A stretch of 64,000 nucleotides of DNA from Candidula unifasciata (lineage: Eukaryota > Mollusca > Gastropoda > Stylommatophora > Geomitridae). This document shows positions 32,645 to 50,569 of the stretch, piece by piece. Under the pieces are notes generated by a model. That model searched no databases. It saw only the letters and a program-made list of their open reading frames with translations, and had not been told where the DNA came from. Position numbers and translations under genes: made by a program. Numbering within the stretch: position 1 is the first letter of the stretch; every line of letters starts with the position of its first letter. The DNA lies in assembly GCA_905116865.2 (NCBI GenBank), contig CAJHNH020000218.1, forward strand, positions 167,501-231,500. The letters run 5' to 3'.

Positions 32645-34260
32645 GTTCGTTAGGCGGGGGCTAAGACAAATCCTATCTCAACCCTGACAGGATATGTTAA
32701 GTCATCATCATCATCAGGTGCCTTGCCGACTGGCGTGGGCGATCATGCCTCTCCATAATCTGTAATCTCCTGCAGCATGTATCAGTTCGTGTGCCGACAC
32801 ACCTCCATGCCATGCAACAAGACTGTCAAGCATCATCTCTCGTTGTCTTCCTCTATCCCTCCTTCCACAGATCTTTCCTGTGTTCACAACATGTTCTATT
32901 TTCCCTCTTCTCATAACATGGCCGAAAAATGATGACTGTCTCCCTCTGATGTCAGTGATAAGTTGTCTTCGGGCTCCCGCCTCTTTTAAAACCTCTTGGT
33001 TGCTCTTTTTGGCTGTCCAAGGTATTCTAAGCATTCTTCTGTAAAACCACATCTCTGAGGCCTCTAAAAATTGTTTGGCCTGCCTACCGATTGTCCAGGA
33101 TTCACATCCATATGTTAAAACTGGATGTATGTAGCAAGCAAGAATTCTTTTTCTAACTCTCAATGACAAGGAATATTGCACAAGATGTTTTTCATTTTAT
33201 AAAATGCAGTTTTTTGCCTGTCCAATTCTGTTTCTTATTTCAGTTATGCATCTTCCATCTGATGTTATCCATGTGCCCAGATACTTAAATTTCTGTACTT
33301 GTCTTAAAATAACACCATTGACTTTTATTACACATTTAGGAATAATTTGTTTCTTTGATACCACCATTACTTCTGTCTTCCCATTATTCAAACTGAGGCC
33401 CATTCTTCTACTTTTTAACACCACAATGTCTATCATTTCCTGTAATTCTTTCTGACTTGTTGCTATCAAGACTGTGTCATCAGCATAACGTAAATTTTTT
33501 ACATTGTGCCCACCAACCACGATTCCGGGGATATCAATTAAAGATCTCATAATATATTCACTGTATATTGAAAACAAATCAGGTGACAGTACACATCCCT
33601 GTCGTACGTCCCTCTTTGTGCTTTGAAATGTACCTAAACAGTTGTTAATTCTTATAGCTGCTGTTTGATGCCAATACATATTCTTTATTATTCGTAGATC
33701 TTTCCCATCAATGTTTAATTTTTCTAACAGTTTGATTACTTCTTCATGCTTCACACAGTCAAATGCTTTTGTATAGTCTATGAAGCATAATTATGAAGTA
33801 TTATAAGTATGAAGTCTAATTAGCGGTATCAGTAAAACTAGGCAAACTAACTACAAGTACTAATCCGAATCAAAACAACTGGAACTATAATCATCACACT
33901 AAACATCTGTTTTTTTTTTCCTGAACACAAAACTAACGTGCTTCACATATAAAAATACATTAACAATCAACATCGTGTTAACACAGGCCACGTGCTAAGC
34001 ACTTCAGCTAACAAATATAAAAGTCCGCCTCCAGCGACCTGAAATCTTATATCTCCTAGCGATGATACATACTGATATTTATATGTACCACAGTTTTAAC
34101 TTCTAGAGAAAATGTTGTTCTAACACCGAAAGTAACTATTGAAAGGTATGAACAACGTAATCAGTCAGACAATCCCTCTAGCTCTCCTCAGTCGCTTGAA
34201 CCCACATTGCGTTAAAAGTCACGAACGACTAACGCAACGAAAAAGGTCAGAATTAAATTT
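32645..34260 (+). repeat. Dispersed repeat I (copy 2), split by a LINE
   Basis: Starts at AGTTCGTTAGGCGGGGGCTA and resumes after the LINE near 33800 with AATCCGAATCAAAACAACTG and GCGACCTGAAATC, matching 21255-21900. Confidence 0.55.
32703..33790 (-). pseudogene. LINE reverse transcriptase fragment, frameshifted
   Basis: Minus strand, read in two frames with a break near 33182-33196. The first part (33754-33197) has reverse transcriptase motifs DVRQGCVLSPDLFSIYSEYI and the catalytic LRYADDTVLIA, then FKYLGTWIT. The second (33181-32714) has ILACYIHPVLTYGCESWTIG, MLRIPWTAKKSNQEVLKEAG and the RGKIEHV/GRRDRGRQRE tail. The 3' end is a TGATGATGA tail. It is the longest LINE copy here and lacks endonuclease and 5' parts. 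An RTE-like clade is plausible from the trinucleotide tail but not proven. Confidence 0.9.
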
Positions 34261-34499
34261 TAACGAGTCACAAGACAAAGGGAGTCGCCTTGCGCTGGAC
34301 ATTGCATTTTAGAGACGTTCCGATCTTCGAGCTTGCCAGATTTTTAGTCCGCGATTGCAGCCAAACCAACATTATTAAGCCCCTTCTTTGGCACAGTACC
34401 AAAATATGCGGGGTGCAAAATGTAGTTTTGCTCAGAAAGGGTCGAACGGTACTAAATGTGAGCCAAAGTACAAAACTCGGCAACCCTGCTGCAGGTTGA

Positions 34500-35195
34500 A
34501 CAACAACATCAGTAGTGAGTAGACGTGGGCACAGTTATACGTGGACTCTGAGATACAGGCCTTACTGTAAAATGGCCTTATGTTGTGCCAAAATCACATC
34601 GTTCGTAGCACCTGCAATGAACAGCACAACATGTCAGATAGACTAGACTGTAAGGGCATGCTGCTCTATTCACAGATGAGGCCGGGTTTAGCAAATCCTT
34701 TGCTGGTGGGCGTATGCGAATTTAGCGACGTGATGGGGAACGCTTTGCAGACTGTTGTGTTTGTCAGTACAACCAATTTGGAGGTGGCAGTATTTATATT
34801 TGGGGAGGTTTCAGTTTTCACCATCACCTGCCTCTTCACGTCTTCCGTGCAAATGTTAATGCTGTGGCATATCGAGATTTGGTTTTGGATGCACTGATTG
34901 CTCCTGCGTTCACAAATTGTTCAGACTTGCAGACTCTCCAGCTAGTTAACTCACATGCGCACACCGCACGCATTACACGGTAATATCTGCAGAAGAGAAC
35001 ATTATGACCATTGATTGGCTTGTCCTATTACTGACCATGTTCCCATACAGAACATCTGTGGGACAAGCTTCGTCGCAGAGTCTAAAGGCAAGGCCCTGCA
35101 GCTAATCTGCAACAGTTGGAAGCTGCTCTTTCACGAGCATGGGACTTGATTATAGGAATTTTCTTCAGAGACTTGTGCATTTTACGTGGAGTAGA
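34500..35195 (+). pseudogene. Tc1/mariner-type transposase, catalytic-region remnant
   Basis: Shifting plus-strand frames show LFTDEAGFSKSFAGGRMRI, RRDGERFADCCV, YNQFGGGSIYIWGGF, NIWDKLRRRV and NLQQLEAALSRAWDLI. These correspond to the conserved 'DE.RF', 'W..RGERF' and 'VWGGI' segments of the family. Frameshifts and stops (for example after GRMRI) make it inactive. Confidence 0.8.
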
Positions 35196-35199
35196 TTAG

Positions 35200-35742
35200 T
35201 TGTATTTTTGGTTTACTCCCTTGCCTGCACAGAATGCAATGAATCTCATAACAATCAAATGTGATATTGACAGCCGATTGTTAAGTAGCAGTGGCAAACT
35301 CCTGGGCAGAAAATTACCACACACACACACACACACAATCCAAAAATGCTGGATTTGGTTTTGCAACGTCGTGGAAAACCACGCAACTAACTATATATAT
35401 ATAAATATATTTGACAAAACTTAGATCAAACGCATTTCATGGATTTTCTGTGCTTGAAAATCTGATCGGACTTAGTGAAGTCTCTCTGGGATCAAGTTAA
35501 TAGTGCAGCAGAACGTACAGGGCATCCATACCTCGAGTAGCTGATTCGGCGTGGGGTAACTAGCAGTTCTAGTCGATATTCAACGCTGGGGTGGGAGTGG
35601 GGTGGCCAGGGGGCATAAGATGCCTTTTAACCAGCTTGCAGCTGGAACTAATATCATGTCAGTTCTTTAGTGGCAACTGAGAAGGCACACAGAGCAGTAT
35701 GGGAATTCCCCACTGCAGTGACGTTAATTCTGGATCCATTTT

Positions 35743-35791
<49 letters not shown>

Positions 35792-36715
35792 TCACAACGG
35801 AAATTCATCGCTACTGGCTAACCATGCTTTCCCTTTTCTATTTGCTGAATACAATGTAATAATTACCTTGTTACCGCTAATAAAACGACCAACATAGACT
35901 TTATAGAGATTGAAACTCGCGGATTTAGCATACTCACGCCATAACCTTTGCCGTGCTGTCTTTCCCTACTTTGCCCAAGTGTATTTTTCTATGAATCTGT
36001 ATTCTATTTCAAGTAAAAAGCTTCGTGTTCAAGTTACTGAACAGACTCAAGGACCGGAGTTCATTTAGCCTAACAAACGTCACAAAGCAAACATTTAGCT
36101 GCGTAGACGCGTTACTCCTACTCCGCGTCTGTGTGAATAGTCAGCCCTCTATTTAAACGATTTCTCTTTATTTTGTCCACTTGTCCCCCAGGTAATTTCT
36201 GTCATTTGGTGAAGCAGGTGATGTTGTGTTAATGTGGGAAATAACTGTAGTACATTTCTTTGGTAATTTTTAAACACTTGAGGACACTTCGAAAGGGCAC
36301 TATTTTTGAGAATCTAGTTCGTTAATGAAACTTTTATACTTTCAATTAATGCCCATAACGGTAACAGAAAAGGATTACTGGTAATGGCTGAAGAATGCTT
36401 TCCATCATATTTTGTGTGATTTGTTTTACTTTTTATAATGTTATTGGGATATTTCAAACGGACATTGTTTTCTTATTTCTAATTTGTTAATGAAATTATT
36501 ATACTTCTAACTGAAAAAAAAAATTATAAAAGTAACAGAAAATTATTAAAATAAAAGAGGGCTGTAAATGTTAAAGAGAGTTAACAACTATTTATGAGGA
36601 CGAGAGTTTCAATATGTTCAGGCTTTTCTGGGAACCGCGGCATCGCCCTAGCACACTTGCCTGTTATATCCTATTTATATATAGTTTTTTTTCTCCTCCC
36701 CCTCCATCTTTTTTC
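35200..36715. other. Unassigned DNA with an AC microsatellite
   Basis: Contains (AC)n at 35742-35790. Text near 35490 (LWDQVN-like) might be more transposase debris. No gene was found. Confidence 0.5.
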
Positions 36716-36719
36716 CTCT

Positions 36720-36905
36720 CGCATTCATCAGCTGTAAACTCCGGTGTAAAGTTCTGGTTGTCAATCCACTTCTGGACTTCAGTCTAGCTCTAGAATCTGG
36801 GATTTTGTGTGCACAACCGTTTGACAGATGGGCCGCAAGCCGATTTCCTGGTTTCCATTTGACACCTGGCAGGCAAAGTCAATTTCCAATTCAAGACCTT
36901 CTTGT
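36720..36905 (-). mobile_element. GAA-tailed retroposon (degenerate)
   Basis: CTGTAAACTCCGGTGTAAAG and the following CCACTTCTGGACTTCAGTC mark the family. The tail side is T/C-rich. Confidence 0.6.
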
Positions 36906-37324
36906 CTGCAGACTGAGGCTAGCCGCTACACTACGACGGCCCCGATTGAATGTATACACCGAAGGACTCCTTTCCGGCTCGAAACCAATCAGGTCAATGA
37001 TGACAGACACATATTTGTATAGACAAAACTCATATTTTTAAAGACTAATCGGCTCCTAATGGCAAATTGAACATTTGGCCCACATTTCTACAAATTATTA
37101 AAAAAAAAAAACACAAATTGATGCTTCCGCTTCAGGGATTGCAGATTGATGAACACCTTAAGGATGAAAATCAAACAGATACAAATCCGGACACCTGTTA
37201 AATGCATAACCATATAGACCAGATATAAGTGGGCACCACATATCTGTTCCGAAATAGCATGCAGTCCCGTGTGATTAGGTTTATAATTATTGATACTTTT
37301 TTAAGATTTGGTGGCTAAAGTATC

Positions 37325-37700
37325 ACCATCAAGTGCCTTGCCGACTGGCGTGAGCGATTATTCCTCTCCTACAATCTGGAATCTGCAACTGCGTGTATCA
37401 ATTCGTGTGTTGACATCCCTCTATGCCATGACAAAAGGCAATCAAGAATCATTTTCGAGGTTCTTTCTTCACCTCTCTTTCCACAGATATTTCTTATGGT
37501 CACAACATATTCCAGTCTCATTCTTCTCGTAAGATTACCCCAAAAATGATGACTATCTCGTTCTGATGTTGTGATAAGTTGTCTTTGAGCCGCTGCTTCT
37601 TTCACAAACACAAAATCTGGGATGCTCTTTTTGGCTATCCAATGAATTGTAAGAATTCTTTTGTAAAATCACCACTCCATGACCTCTTTTTTTTTTTAAT
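37325..37700 (-). mobile_element. LINE C-terminal fragment (diverged)
   Basis: Minus strand: FVKEAAAQRQLITTSERDS and MRLEYVVTIRNICGKRGEE. It is an older copy of the 32703 family, located about 300 bp upstream of the Ly6 start codon. Confidence 0.8.
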
Positions 37701-38005
37701 ATATACACCTTATATCATTAGTTTTATCTATCGATTTCCCTTTCTTGCCTTTAAGGAAAAAAGCGTTTAGTACCACAAGCCTGCCGTCCCTTTGCTAAAA
37801 ACGGTACTTTACTTATTTACTTACTTAAATGTATTGCCAGGTTGGCGTGTTGTAGCGATGCTAGGAAATTATAACTGGGCGTAGCAGAGAAAGTTATTGT
37901 CTCCCATGATGCAGAAGTACTATTTAGATAAATAATTGTTCAGCTTTGCAAACTGTTTTCAACAAACATTTGATACATTTTTGCTATCAAGGATAACTAG
38001 TGGAA

Positions 38006-44204
<6,199 letters not shown>

Positions 44205-45523
44205 TTTCGCAGATTTCATTTGAAATGTTGTAGTCTGTATCATTATCAATTTTGTTCACAGGAGACAGTGATAGACTTTCTGTATGGTTTTCGTTGACAC
44301 AAGAACGAAGCAACTATCTATGGGGGTGCTCCATTAACTGTGAAGTTTTAAACTGCGATCAGTAGAATAATTTCTAGATTATTCTTGTTTAGGTTAGGTT
44401 CACGTTAATCTACTCTAATAGAGTAGGTCACTTTTCATTCACAGGTTTGTTGGGCTGGTCGATTTCTCTGAAGGTTACGGGTCTTTCCCGCTCTGTTATT
44501 TGCTTTCTGTGATGTTTTTATTTATGTTTTTTTCCGAGAAAGAGAATGCCTGTGACAAAGGTTGCAGCACTCTATAGTGAAGTTGTGTTAGGAACAGTTT
44601 CTCCATGTTTTTGGAGTGTTAAAAGCGCTGGCGTGCTGAAATATACAACACGTAATATCAACGGCATCGCGGAACACTCCCCCCCCCCTGTAACCTTGTA
44701 CCAAGGTGACAGGTTCAGGAACTACCAATCAGAAGGGAGCTAGTGTGTATATGGGCGAGGCGTGGGGAGATCAACGTTACTTTTACTTTGTTTATATTGT
44801 TTTTAATTTTGTTTAAATCGATGAGCGAGGGTTCTAATTCCTCCTGCTGTAGTCAATATTTTGCTAACAGTCCCAACTAGACACTGTTTATAAGTCTATG
44901 TTTTTCCCTCAGCGTTAAATATTGATCAGAGCCCTGCCGCCTTTTTCTGCCTTTCAAACCCCACAATGGAGCATACGCCCTCGAGCAACTCATGCAGCTA
45001 TCTTCATGTCTTTACTATTTCAATGTTTGTCCTTTCCAATGCCAGAGTTTTTTCTTCACCTCTGGTCCACTGGAACTTGTTTAGCTTTCGCCCAAAGGTC
45101 CATTATTGATTCTGTCATACCATTTAATTCCCTTTATTCTGCATAGGCACCAGCTAATTTTTGTAGTTTATTATTATTGCCTTAGTTCTCCATTTTCCGC
45201 TCCATACAACAGTACTGATTTGACCATCGAAATTAAATTTTGTTTTAGTTTTAAAGTGGTTTTCATTTTTTGTGACCCCCAACAAATTGCCCTAGTTCTA
45301 TGAAAGCCCTTCTTGCCTTTCGTATTCGTATTTTAATATTTATATCAGTTCCCCCATCTTTATCTACATTACTGTCCAAATGGATGTACACCATCCACGT
45401 CTCGGAGTGATATACCATTAGGAAAAATCGCATTACTATTTGTATTATTTAATTTCATTAAAGCCTTATCGCCGCCGAATCAGTCTTTCAAGGAGTGGAT
45501 ACTCCTGTTGCAATATCACAGCG
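44205..45523 (+). other. Downstream flank of the Ly6 gene; 3' UTR not delimited
   Basis: No further coding exon was recognised and no clear AATAAA signal could be tied to the gene. From about 45000 the sequence resembles degraded LINE DNA read on the minus strand. Confidence 0.4.
45000..45470 (-). mobile_element. Degraded LINE fragment
   Basis: The minus strand carries scattered LINE-like text over the region AACTTGTTTAGCTTTCGCCC to CCATTTTCCGCTCCATACAA. No intact domain. Confidence 0.4.
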
Positions 45524-45531
45524 CTGGATTT

Positions 45532-45892
45532 GGCTATCCTTTGAATAACGGTCCCAAATTTTCGAGACCGAAAATATACCCTAAAAGGGCCTCAGTCACA
45601 TGTAAATTGCCCACTTCCGGCGGCTACCGCCACCGCCGAGAGTATCTCCCACGCCGCTATGAGCAGCGTGGAGTGGGGCTAACCTAAATGGCTGGGACTC
45701 ACGAGCAACAGCTACCGCATCTTCTTTCATTTTATTTGCTCGTGAGTCCCAGCCATCTAGTTTAGCCCTGCCCCGCCCCGCTGGGAGATACTCTCGGTGA
45801 TGGCGGTAGTCCGTAATTGGCATGTGACTGAGGCCCTGTTAGGGTTATATTTTCGTCCTTGATAATTTGGGACCGTTATTCGGAAGATAGCC
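45532..45892. mobile_element. Palindromic MITE with 8-bp target duplication
   Basis: Ends GGCTATCCTTTGAATAACGG and CCGTTATTCGGAAGATAGCC. The flanks CTGGATTT at 45524-45531 and 45893-45900 are identical. The arms pair along most of the 361 bp (for example GGCTGGGACTCACGAGCAA with TTGCTCGTGAGTCCCAGCC) around a roughly 25-bp loop. No ORF. An 8-bp duplication suggests a hAT-type mobilising enzyme. Confidence 0.88.
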
Positions 45893-46555
45893 CTGGATTT
45901 AGATATAAACTAAATCAGCTCCGGCATAGGGCCCCACAATCTGCAGAAGCTTACACAATTATTTTTTTCACAAATGCAATTTTATATGAAATCTTTAAGT
46001 TCCTGAAGATCACGGCTGTTGCCTGACTTAAGCAATAATGTTGATCACAAAAGCGTGGGTATACAACACCCACGGGGTCCAAACACACAGCACACGGTGG
46101 GAGACTTGTGTTGTTGGGGTGATTCCGTTTGGCTGACTAAAAACTTAAGATCAACATACAAAACATGTCGACTGGTACACTTGGGTAATATTAAGTACAT
46201 ATTGCGCGTTGTTTGCGATTGAAAAGTTGATATATTGTCAATGAAATTTTCTGTTCATATATTTTAAATTGTTTCCCCAAGAAATGTTCTAATTTTATTA
46301 ATTTTATTTCGGGTATATTATCTGAGGCTTTTTTTTAACTTATGGAAATTGACTTGTGTATTTTGAAGCAGTAGGGGCCTCAGGACTTTATCCAGCTTAA
46401 GGCCCCATCTAGCCTTAATCCAGCCCTGCATGTCCTTTTGATCACAGAGATCCTTCATCATGTTCTCTTTACCATAAAGTAGCTCACCGCCCAGATAATC
46501 AGCAGTCAATCTTGTTTATGTGCCTTGTTTCAGTCAGTGATCATGATCTTAACCA

Positions 46556-46720
46556 TCATCATCATGTGCCATGGCGAGACAAAAACGTGAGCAATTACAT
46601 CTCTCCATTTCAGATGTTCCCTGGTTTCCGAACAACATGTTTTGTCATCATCTTGCCACAAATCCAAGCCATCCCTTTGTCCTCCTCTTCACCTTCATCG
46701 TGACATTTGTCAGGTTTCAA
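46556..46720 (-). mobile_element. LINE 3'-end fragment (diverged)
   Basis: Starts ATCATCATCATGTGCCATGG and continues with diverged LINE tail text. Confidence 0.5.
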
Positions 46721-46774
46721 AAAGCTTTCATCCTTATTTTATTTTTTTTTAATACAGGACTGGCACGCCAAATT

Positions 46775-46875
46775 ATCACTTTTGCAAATCAAATTCATCC
46801 TTCTGCAAATCAAATTTACCCTTTTGCAAATCAAATGATCCTTTTGCAAATCAAATTATCCTTTTTTTTTTTTTG
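46775..46875. repeat. Short tandem repeat, about 18 bp, four to five copies
   Basis: Units of CAAATCAAATTATCCTTTTG type, followed by a poly-T run. Confidence 0.85.
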
Positions 46876-47035
46876 AAAAAAGAAAGCTTTCTGACAATAT
46901 TTTCTTGATCTATTGTGATTAAAAAAATAAACTTAAATCTAATTAAAGATATAGCCTGAATTTAGCATTTCATTGTGCATGGGTCAATTAAAAATAAATA
47001 AATATACTTATTTAACCACAGGTTTTAGGTTCCAT

Positions 47036-47305
47036 GTGAGCCACCATGATCTAGCAGCTAGATGCTCACCCTGCGGATCGGAAGGTCGTGGGTTCAGGTC
47101 CTTACGGAGCCTGACCTTTTTTCAAAAATGACCTTGGCTCCCGGGTCGACCCAGCCTTGAGTGGGTACTAGTCCTGGGAAGTAAAGGCGGATGGCGAGAT
47201 TCTGACCACATCACCCACCGAGTACTTATTGGTATATATAATATAGGTCTAGCCCTATATGCCCAATTTGCATAAAGGCGAGTAGAAGAGTTCTTAACAT
47301 TTACT
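47036..47305 (+). mobile_element. tRNA-derived SINE, family A
   Basis: GGAAGGTCGTGGGTTCAGGT B box, GGCTCCCGGGTCGACCCAGC body and TATAGGTCTAGCCCTATATG end. Confidence 0.88.
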
Positions 47306-47639
47306 TAGGTTCCATACAGCACAGTGCAGATTTAGAGAAAACAATGACTTTGATTCCCAAGTTCCATTGCAGTGCGTAAGGACAAACAGGTCTGAAGAGA
47401 ATGGCACAGCAGTGAGTGATCTGAGGATATGGTTGAGACCTACAGTGTAGACTGCTCAAGGTAAACTCGGATGTGGCAAATTTTTGTTGTGAAGAACATC
47501 TTAATTATCCCTAACAAATTTTTTTTTGCTTCAACTCTTATCTGAATAAGAGGTATTTCTGATAAGAAGACAAATTTCTTGGGTCCCCAGTGAGTTCTCA
47601 TTATTAGGTCTGCACTGTATGCAGAGGGAAGGCAAGTAA

Positions 47640-47762
47640 GTGGACACTGTATCAACTCTAATGGTAACATCACCACTGGAACTCTGTACTGCCTGCTGAA
47701 GATGGGTACCAAGCACTTATGGCAATGTCTCAAGCGCTGTAATGCTGGTTTCTAACTCAACT
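47640..47762 (+). repeat. Dispersed repeat J end
   Basis: GCCTGCTGAAGATGGGTACC and CAAGCGCTGTAATGCTGG match 17085 and 19745 on the plus strand and 20025 in reverse. Probably a retroposon 3' end with an ATTCAAC/ACTCAAC tail. Confidence 0.6.
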
Positions 47763-48354
47763 CAGCTCAATCCAGCCGTAAAAAGATGCCAAAAAACATG
47801 CACATTCGCATACAAACATTTGTCTGTCTGTCTGTCCAAGTTATTCTTTGCATGTTACCTGGAAATCAAATGCCATGACAAGATATCAAACCAGATTTTA
47901 CAACATCATAAACACAACAAGTGAACGTTTTGGCTACAAAGCCTTCATCAGCACATTACATAAATATATAATACCACAGCTATAAACAGGAATACGTGAA
48001 ATCACTTAACCAACGTCTCTCCAGAGAAATCACATTTCTGTCTGGCTAGCAGAATGTTTAATATGGTTGTGGCTACTGGAAATGGAAATCAAACTAATGC
48101 TGCCATCCTAAAGTTTCTTGTTTAGTTAGGGTAGAGATGGGAGCCTTACCATTAAATATTCCGAAAGACAGCAGTGGGTACACAGCACTCAACCTTCACT
48201 GTGGAGACAACAGTGTTTTAAAAAATGTAATGATGGCAGAAGGTGTGGGGGGGAGGTGGAATCAGGAGCTAGAGCAATCACCACAGTGCCTGTAAGGATT
48301 TTTGATTTTAGCTCCCTCTCCCTCAACAGAAAACCAATTTTAATTGTCATCTTT

Positions 48355-48625
48355 TTTTTTCTTTGCGTTCATCGGCTGTAAACTCCAGGGGAAAGTTCTG
48401 GTTGTTTGTCCACCTCTGAACTTAAGTCTTGTTCCAGAACCTGAGTGTTGTATGCAGATCTGATATATCAGTGTGCAAACTGTTGGTTCCTTACCTCCCA
48501 GGCAGATGCACTCCGAGTTTCGAAGGAAGCTCCTAGTAAGTGAATTCCTACAGCATGCTTGTTGGGTAGGCAGTGGGTCTATTCTTGTTTTCCCCACACT
48601 AGGGTTCGGAACCCACACAGGGAAC
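48355..48625 (-). mobile_element. GAA-tailed retroposon
   Basis: GCGTTCATCGGCTGTAAACT, then CAGGCAGATGCACTCCGAG and GGTTCGGAACCCACACAGGG. The tail side is TTTCTTT-rich. Confidence 0.75.
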
Positions 48626-49687
48626 TAATTTTAATGATCTTACTCAAGATTTGAACCTGAATCTCCAAAATTCTGTGATACCAGTGTGAAAACACATTAC
48701 TTGCAAGTAACACAGACATACACAAAACAAAATCTACAAGAGAAAATAACAGGAAGTCATACTGTTAGACAACACAAGAATCATCCCTTTAATTAATCAT
48801 TACAGAAATTCCAAATTTTTTTTTTTTTAACACACACACACACACACAAATCAGACCAATCAGCTGCCAAAAGTATATGTGCACATTGTGGTTGTTGGTA
48901 TGGTCAGTGACAAACAAACAAAATGGTACTTTACTTTTAATTCACTGCAAACAACGGAAATCCCAGAGTTGCCGGGGAAGTCTAATATTCTAAAAGTATT
49001 ATGGGTTGGGGTTAGGATCTTTGTCAGCCTTGACCACCTCAGAGACCCCAACTGACCCTAATTCCAACCATTAATCTGACCCTAACCCTAAGCCCATAAC
49101 ACCCTCAGAATACTGGACTATGCTAGAAACTCTGGGAGTCCCTTTGTTTGCGGTGAATTAAAAATTAAGTAGCAAAGAAAACAATAATGTGTGGCACAAC
49201 ATTTAGGCATGTGAATGAAATGGTTCAAAGAAAAAAACAAAAAGAGCACATAAAGATTGCTTGAAATACCTGAGATTATTTCAACTGTACAGAAACACGG
49301 GTGACAAAAGATAGCTAACTGATAGGTGTAATGCTGTGTGTAGTGATTCATGGATAGCACAACATCTGTTCACTATTTTGGGACAAATACTTCTTCTACG
49401 TTCTTATAAAGGCACTTGGCTCATTGTGGTGTAATATGGCTAGGCTGTAATATACGTACCACTGGACTCAACACCCACTGATTCAACAACTCCCCCTTTT
49501 CAAGCAGCCCTGGATGTGATATGAGGATACAGCAAACACTAATAAAATCAAATCAAACTTGTGTGTGTTACAGTGGCAATCTTTTCAACAGAGGAAAAAA
49601 CAAACAACAACGGCCCAAAGTCCCTTAACAAATGTCACAAAAGGTCACTAATTAGGGTTAGCTGAAATTGGATGTGTTGGGCCAAAA

Positions 49688-49862
49688 AACACAGATATCG
49701 CAGCCTGGCTGTAACAACACAGATATCGCAGCCTGGCTGTAACAACACAGATATCGCAGCCTGGCTGTAACAACACAGATATCGCAGCCTGGCTGTAACA
49801 ACACAGATATCGCAGCCTGGCTGTAACAACACAGATATCGCAGCCTGGCTGTAACAACACAA
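49688..49862. repeat. 28-bp minisatellite, six near-identical units
   Basis: AACACAGATATCGCAGCCTG plus GCTGTAAC, repeated without visible change. Confidence 0.95.
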
Positions 49863-50569
49863 TATGCCAACAACATGCCAACCAATTTTGTTTTTTTCAA
49901 TGAGCGAACACAGAAGAAGAAGAAAAGAAATCAAATATATGACTCATTGGGACACAAACATTAAGGAATTGTGACAGTGCAGTGGCTAACAGTGCTAGCT
50001 CAGTGATTACATCCCCTGAAAGAAGGGACTGTTTCATATATGTGGGCTTCTGGTAGCATCATATACCCAGCAAACTGTACGGCCTGGTAAAAGGTCTTTT
50101 ACTTAAGTAACATAAATATCAAGCAAAATAATATTTATGAAACACTCCTCAGCATAACTGTGCAAGAAGAAGAAAATAACAATGTATTCACCCAGAAACA
50201 TGGTGTAAGCTGGCTGAGGGTGAAAGCTGGCTGTGGGTCTATTCTCCACTGGGGGTAATGGGCAAAAGGAGAAAACTAAGAAACATAAATGTTTAATAAA
50301 CTAAAAATGTCCCTAGTGAATAAAAATCTCCAACAAAATAACATACATGTAGTCATGAATATAAACCACTAACAAAATGAAATCCTCTATCGGTTAGCAA
50401 AATAGCTTTACTAAAATAACATATAAGTTAAAATAATGACTACTACATGTTAGCAAACAAAAATAGAACAAAAATAATTATCAAACACTACAGCACACAA
50501 ACAACTATCGCAAACACATTAGCATTCAAATGTTAAACACAATACCAACCACACACATTAGTATCAAAC

